This document shows, one piece after another, positions 60,643 through 64,000 of a stretch of DNA of 64,000 nucleotides; position 1 is the stretch's first letter, and every line of letters begins with the position of its first letter. Source of the DNA: Treponema sp. (GTDB lineage Bacteria; Spirochaetota; Spirochaetia; Treponematales; Breznakiellaceae); contig WRLF01000003.1 of the NCBI GenBank assembly GCA_009777735.1, positions 62,001 to 126,000 on the forward strand, given 5' to 3'. The notes under the pieces were generated by a model. That model had not been told where the DNA came from. It made no database searches and was given only the letters and a program-made list of their open reading frames with translations. The translations under genes were made by a program, and so were the position numbers.

Positions 60643-61276
60643 GTGTGTCTACAGGAGCAAAAGATTGTCTGTTATCGTTGCGTGCCAGCCCCAGATAATA
60701 CATCTCAAAGGAATCGCTGCGGCAGGCTGTGGGTTTGTAACTTTTTGCCGATTTAAACAAAGTCTGCATGTGTTTGAGCAGTTCTGATGTATCACCGCCC
60801 TGGAACAGTTTAATTGCAAGATTGCCGTTGGCTGTCAGGGCGTGTTCGGCGTAGGCCGTAACCGCTTCGGCAAGGTACAGCGAGCGGCTGGTATCCACGA
60901 ACCGGTTACCCGTCGTTGCCGGCGCAGCATCGCTGAGAATTACATTGTAGGGACCATGAGCAAAAATAGAATCACGGACAGCAGGGGCGGTAATGTCGCC
61001 CTGAATGAAATGGAAATTACCGCCGTCAAACAAACCTCCGTCATACTGTCGCGAAAGGGGGGAAATGTCCGCCGAAACCAACCGTATGCCGTTTTTTTTT
61101 CGCAGGACATACAGGCTCCAGCTTCCCGGCGCCGCTCCCAGATCCAGGACGCGGTGTCCGGATTTAATGAGGCCGAATTTATCATCCATCTCTTTAAGCT
61201 TGTACACCGAGCGGGCAGGGTATCCTTCCTGCCGTGCTTTAAGCTGCCAATGGTCTGGTTTCTTGTAATCTGCCAT
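60626..61276 (-). CDS. rlmE: 23S rRNA 2'-O-methyltransferase RlmE (FtsJ/RrmJ)
   Basis: A 216-residue methyltransferase that modifies the ribosomal A loop. The motif A-R-S-V-Y-K-L-K-E carries the first catalytic lysine, D-L-G-A-A-P-G-S-W-S is the SAM-binding loop, S-D-A-A-P supplies the aspartate, A-I-K-L-F-Q-G-G the second lysine and S-F-E-M-Y-Y-L-G the glutamate, completing the K-D-K-E tetrad. Length is normal. The ATG has TATATT 6 bases upstream, sharing a 22-base gap with the divergent prenyl synthase gene. Confidence 0.95.
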   Translation of the reverse strand: MADYKKPDHWQLKARQEGYPARSVYKLKEMDDKFGLIKSGHRVLDLGAAPGSWSLYVLRKKNGIRLVSADISPLSRQYDGGLFDGGNFHFIQGDITAPAVRDSIFAHGPYNVILSDAAPATTGNRFVDTSRSLYLAEAVTAYAEHALTANGNLAIKLFQGGDTSELLKHMQTLFKSAKSYKPTACRSDSFEMYYLGLARNDNRQSFAPVDTHDSMP

Positions 61277-61292
61277 TACTTGAATATATACT
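61263..61292 (+). promoter_or_regulatory. promoter of the prenyl synthase gene, probably leaderless
   Basis: TTGTAA, 18 bases, TATACT (61287-61292), then 6 bases to the ATG at 61299. The -35 lies inside rlmE. The rlmE -10 (TATATT on the minus strand, 61288-61283) overlaps it. Confidence 0.55.
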
Positions 61293-61298
61293 GAAACT

Positions 61299-62330
61299 AT
61301 GGATCAACAGTATACCCGCAGGCTGGAAAAAATAGAAACAGTACTTAATCGCTGGCTGCCGGAAAATCCGGCTTCCTCAAATAATAACGGGATCCCCTGG
61401 GTATCGGAAGTGTTTCCCGGTCTTACAGGCAGTTTGCAGCCGCAGTTGATGAAAGAGCTAACTGCGCCTTGCCGGGATTTGCTTGCACGCGGAGGCAAAC
61501 GCTGGCGGCCCCTGTTGATGACCCTGGTGTGCGAAGCGCTTGGCGGCGGAGATGCATCTCTGCCGCTTGCCCCGCTTGTTGAGTTGTGTCATACAGCCAG
61601 CCTTATCCACGATGACATTGAAGACAATGCCGATGAACGCCGGGGAAAACCGGCAGTACATTGCATGTACGGTGTTGATACGGCAATTAATTCAGGGAGT
61701 TTCCTGTACTTTCTGCCCCTTGCCTGCATTGATGTCTGGGCAGAAAGCGATTATAAGCTTAGAGCACAAGCATATTCGTTGTGGGCAGCATATATACGCA
61801 AACTGCATTTAGGACAGGCAATCGATATTTTTTGGCACAGAAATTTTGACATCATCCCTTCTGTTGAGGAATACCACATCATGTGTGCATTAAAAACCGG
61901 CTGCCTTGCCCGTTTTGCTGCAGAGTTGGGAGCGCTTGCTGCCGGAGCAGATCAAATGCAGGGGCTTGCTGAGGCAGCGGAAAAACTCGGTGTAGGGTTT
62001 CAGATTTTGGATGATGTGAAGAATTTGACTACGGGTTTGCCCGGGAAAAAACGGGGCGACGATGTGGCGGAGGGGAAAAAGAGTCTGCCGGTGCTGCTGT
62101 TTCTGCACCGCTGGCCGGAGAAGCAGAAAATGATCAGCCGTTGTTTTACCGCAGCACGCAGCGGCGGTGCCGGCGTGCCGGAAGCGGAAGAACTGATGCA
62201 GGCGCTTCTTGCTGCCGGAGTTCTCGGCGAAGCCGAAGAGCGGGGCAGGGCGCTGATTGCCGAAGCCCGCACATTATTTTCCGCTGCCGGTTTTACACTG
62301 CTTTCCGGTCTGGCCGATCACATTAGCTGA
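61299..62330 (+). CDS. polyprenyl (farnesyl/geranylgeranyl-type) diphosphate synthase
   Basis: A 343-residue isoprenoid chain-elongating enzyme. The first aspartate-rich motif is I-H-D-D-I-E-D-N-A-D-E-R-R-G near residues 104-116. The second is Q-I-L-D-D-V-K-N-L, with the third aspartate replaced by asparagine (D-D-x-x-N). G-G-K-R-W-R-P is present near 65-71. The lengths and motif fit the short-to-medium chain class; the product length cannot be set from sequence. Eight bases separate it from the next gene. Confidence 0.88.
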   Translation: MDQQYTRRLEKIETVLNRWLPENPASSNNNGIPWVSEVFPGLTGSLQPQLMKELTAPCRDLLARGGKRWRPLLMTLVCEALGGGDASLPLAPLVELCHTASLIHDDIEDNADERRGKPAVHCMYGVDTAINSGSFLYFLPLACIDVWAESDYKLRAQAYSLWAAYIRKLHLGQAIDIFWHRNFDIIPSVEEYHIMCALKTGCLARFAAELGALAAGADQMQGLAEAAEKLGVGFQILDDVKNLTTGLPGKKRGDDVAEGKKSLPVLLFLHRWPEKQKMISRCFTAARSGGAGVPEAEELMQALLAAGVLGEAEERGRALIAEARTLFSAAGFTLLSGLADHIS

Positions 62331-62338
62331 GGTAATCA

Positions 62339-62926
62339 ATGAAAAAAATTCTGCCTGCCGAAATATGGACTATTGTTCAGACGAAAGAAGGATATGCGGT
62401 TCTGCTGCGTCCCCTGAATAAAAATGTTGCAGTGCCGATTTTTGTCGGCCAGCTCGAAGTTCAGTCAGTTCTTATCGGCAAGGAAGGCATTAGCCTTCCC
62501 CGCCCGCTGACCCACGACCTGCTTCTCACACTGCTTGACAGCCAGGGCCTTACATTAAATCGCGTTGAAATCCATGATCTGAAAGACAACATTTTTCACG
62601 CACAGCTTGTCATTACCGGCGGCACATATACCGCCGGTAAACCTCTCGTACTGGACAGCCGTCCGTCTGACGCATTTGGCCTTGTAACACGCTGCAAGTG
62701 TCCCATTTTTATCTCATCGGAAATTGTAAAATCAACCGGCATTCCTCTGGATTTTTTTCTTGATGCATTGGAAAACAATGACGAAATAACAAGCGATATT
62801 TCTCCTCATGACGATGAACGCAGCAGGCTTTTTACACAGCTTAACGATGCCGTGGAAAAAGAAGAATACGAACGTGCCGCCGAAATCCGGGATCTGCTGA
62901 AAATGATGGATGAGGAAAACGGGTAA
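62339..62926 (+). CDS. bifunctional nuclease-domain (DUF151) protein with UVR motif
   Basis: A 195-residue cytoplasmic protein. Residues about 5-140 are the DUF151/bifunctional nuclease domain (V-P-I-F-V-G-Q-L-E, R-P-L-T-H-D-L-L, S-R-P-S-D-A-F-G-L). Residues about 160-192 form a UvrB/UvrC (UVR) motif: L-N-D-A-V-E-K-E-E-Y-E-R-A-A-E-I-R-D-L. This pairing is common in bacteria, and the UVR helix suggests contact with repair or Clp-type partners. GAGG lies before the ATG. Confidence 0.9.
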   Translation: MKKILPAEIWTIVQTKEGYAVLLRPLNKNVAVPIFVGQLEVQSVLIGKEGISLPRPLTHDLLLTLLDSQGLTLNRVEIHDLKDNIFHAQLVITGGTYTAGKPLVLDSRPSDAFGLVTRCKCPIFISSEIVKSTGIPLDFFLDALENNDEITSDISPHDDERSRLFTQLNDAVEKEEYERAAEIRDLLKMMDEENG

Positions 62927-62994
62927 GGGGCAAGCAGGAATCACGTCAGGCTGGAAGCCATTCCGGTACATTGAACTGCCTGATTCCGTTATGC

Positions 62995-63023
62995 TTGACA
63001 AAAGAAACATTCAAGTAAAAAAT
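62995..63023 (+). promoter_or_regulatory. possible promoter of the BspA-like gene
   Basis: A consensus TTGACA followed after 17 bases by A-rich AAAAAT; the -10 is weak. Confidence 0.4.
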
Positions 63024-63042
63024 AAGTATTGAGGAGGAATGA

Positions 63043-64000
63043 ATGAAGAGAATATCCATTTTTACCATGTGTATAATAGCAGCTTTATGTACTCCGATTT
63101 TGGCGCAGGCGGCAGAGGACTTAATCTACACGCTTAACAGTACCAATGATGGTGTGGTTATAACCGGCTACAGAGGGACGGGAACAAGGGTTATCATTCC
63201 CGCTGTAATCGAAGACTTTCCGGTAAAAGAAATAGCCCCCTATGCTTTTAGCGCCGGAAACCTGGAATTAAGCAGAATACCTATACAACAGGTTCAGGCG
63301 GAAAATAATCAAGCTGTTCCTATCAACAGAAGAGGAATACTGGATACAGCCGTGTATACGGTGAACATGGCCCTGTCCGGAAACCGCCTGGTGGAAGTAA
63401 ACGTAGAATATAAAATTACCAGCGTGGTTATACCCGAAGGTATTACCAAAATTGGCGACTATGCCTTTGCTCAAACCTCTTTCCGGTGGGATATATGGGA
63501 TCACCCCTTCTCTAACCGGTGGGATGAGAGGGATGGAGAATGGAATCCGCCAATCCCATTTAATATTACATCTTCCCTGACTTCAATATCTATTCCATCC
63601 ACTGTTACTGAAATAGGAGAGCATGCATTTTCAGGCTGCGGGATTGAATCTGTTATAATTCCCGAAGGGATTACGGCGCTTCCTGCAGGACTGTTTAGCG
63701 ATTGTACAGCCTTAACAACGGTAACGCTTCCCCAAAGCCTGACAAGTGTTGAAGAATGGGTGTTCTCTGGATGCGCATCTCTTAACTCAATCACCATTCC
63801 CGACAATGTTACTTCAATTGGCTTTGGCGTATTTTCCGGAAGCGGCCTTGTTTCATTTAACTGGCCGGCACATATCCCGGTAATACCCAGCGGTTCATTC
63901 AGCGGATCAAATCTAAGAACTATCGTCATTCCCGAAGGTGTTTCGGAAATTGGGTGGGGAGCCTTTCAGGATTGCGCAGAATTAACCAGCGTTACCCTTC
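63043..64000 (+). CDS. BspA-type leucine-rich-repeat surface protein, N-terminal part
   Basis: The frame is open from the ATG at 63043 to the window edge, giving 319 residues. GAGGAGG lies 5 bases before the start. A signal peptide (M-K-R-I-S-I-F-T-M... to L-A-Q-A) is followed by LRR_5-type repeats of about 23 residues: I-x-x-I-x-I-P-x-x-V-T-x-I-G-x-x-A-F-x-x-C, seen at least five times. BspA-like proteins of oral and gut treponemes mediate adhesion to host or other bacteria. The C-terminal end, which decides anchoring, is outside the window. Confidence 0.9.
   Translation, partial: MKRISIFTMCIIAALCTPILAQAAEDLIYTLNSTNDGVVITGYRGTGTRVIIPAVIEDFPVKEIAPYAFSAGNLELSRIPIQQVQAENNQAVPINRRGILDTAVYTVNMALSGNRLVEVNVEYKITSVVIPEGITKIGDYAFAQTSFRWDIWDHPFSNRWDERDGEWNPPIPFNITSSLTSISIPSTVTEIGEHAFSGCGIESVIIPEGITALPAGLFSDCTALTTVTLPQSLTSVEEWVFSGCASLNSITIPDNVTSIGFGVFSGSGLVSFNWPAHIPVIPSGSFSGSNLRTIVIPEGVSEIGWGAFQDCAELTSVTL

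Overview
The window comes from a spirochaete of the Treponema group; base composition looks moderate in GC by eye. The evidence is gene content and order. A purine-nucleoside transporter operon (BMP-type lipoprotein, double ABC ATPase, two permeases) and the block tamB-bamA-ompH-mutS have the arrangement I recall from Treponema pallidum (TP0319-0323 and TP0325-0328). A BspA-type leucine-rich-repeat protein and several Treponema-style lipoproteins and small outer-membrane proteins fit the same picture. Most genes are chromosomal housekeeping or envelope genes; there is no phage, plasmid or CRISPR array.

Layout. 1-3.3 kb: the tail of an Lhr-type helicase, an AT-rich Nudix gene that looks acquired, trpS, and a DUF1016 nuclease lacking its N-terminus. 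3.4-14.1 kb: tandem Na/phosphate cotransporters, a metallophosphoesterase-rubrerythrin-rubredoxin fusion, the nucleoside ABC transporter and a 5'-nucleotidase lipoprotein, which together could strip phosphate from nucleotides and import the nucleoside and the phosphate. 14.1-21.2 kb (minus strand): a GH13 protein with a lysine/alanine/proline heptapeptide tail, SppA and an HD-domain protein, joined by ATGA overlaps. 21.3-29.4 kb: a chemoreceptor, then a macA-macB-type efflux operon with tolC and an inserted PPC-domain protein. 29.6-39.9 kb: tamB-bamA-ompH-mutS for outer-membrane assembly and mismatch repair. 40-42.4 kb: tmk, a small exported protein, an MNT/HEPN pair and tRNA-Lys. 42.5-47.6 kb: oligopeptide transporter genes in which permease and ATPase are one ORF. 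47.6-49.9 kb: two related inverted elements flanking a duplicated-domain lipoprotein. 49.9-64 kb: chorismate mutase, envelope proteins, RarA with a C-terminal extension, a lysine-rich protein, a second nucleotidyltransferase pair, CapA, an aspartic-protease-like protein, MurJ, RlmE, a prenyl synthase, a DUF151-UVR protein and the start of a BspA-like protein.

Three non-coding patterns stand out. First, short tandem repeats with a strict 7-bp period but varied unit sequence occur at seven or more sites, two of them built as purine heptads, a shared core and pyrimidine heptads; one of these bridges the fused oppC-oppD ORF. Second, many genes have a -10 hexamer only 5-7 bases before the ATG and no Shine-Dalgarno sequence, which predicts leaderless mRNAs. 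Third, a pair of roughly 200-bp MITE-like elements lies in opposite orientation around one lipoprotein gene.

All calls come from reading the sequence and recalled family motifs; no database search was run.
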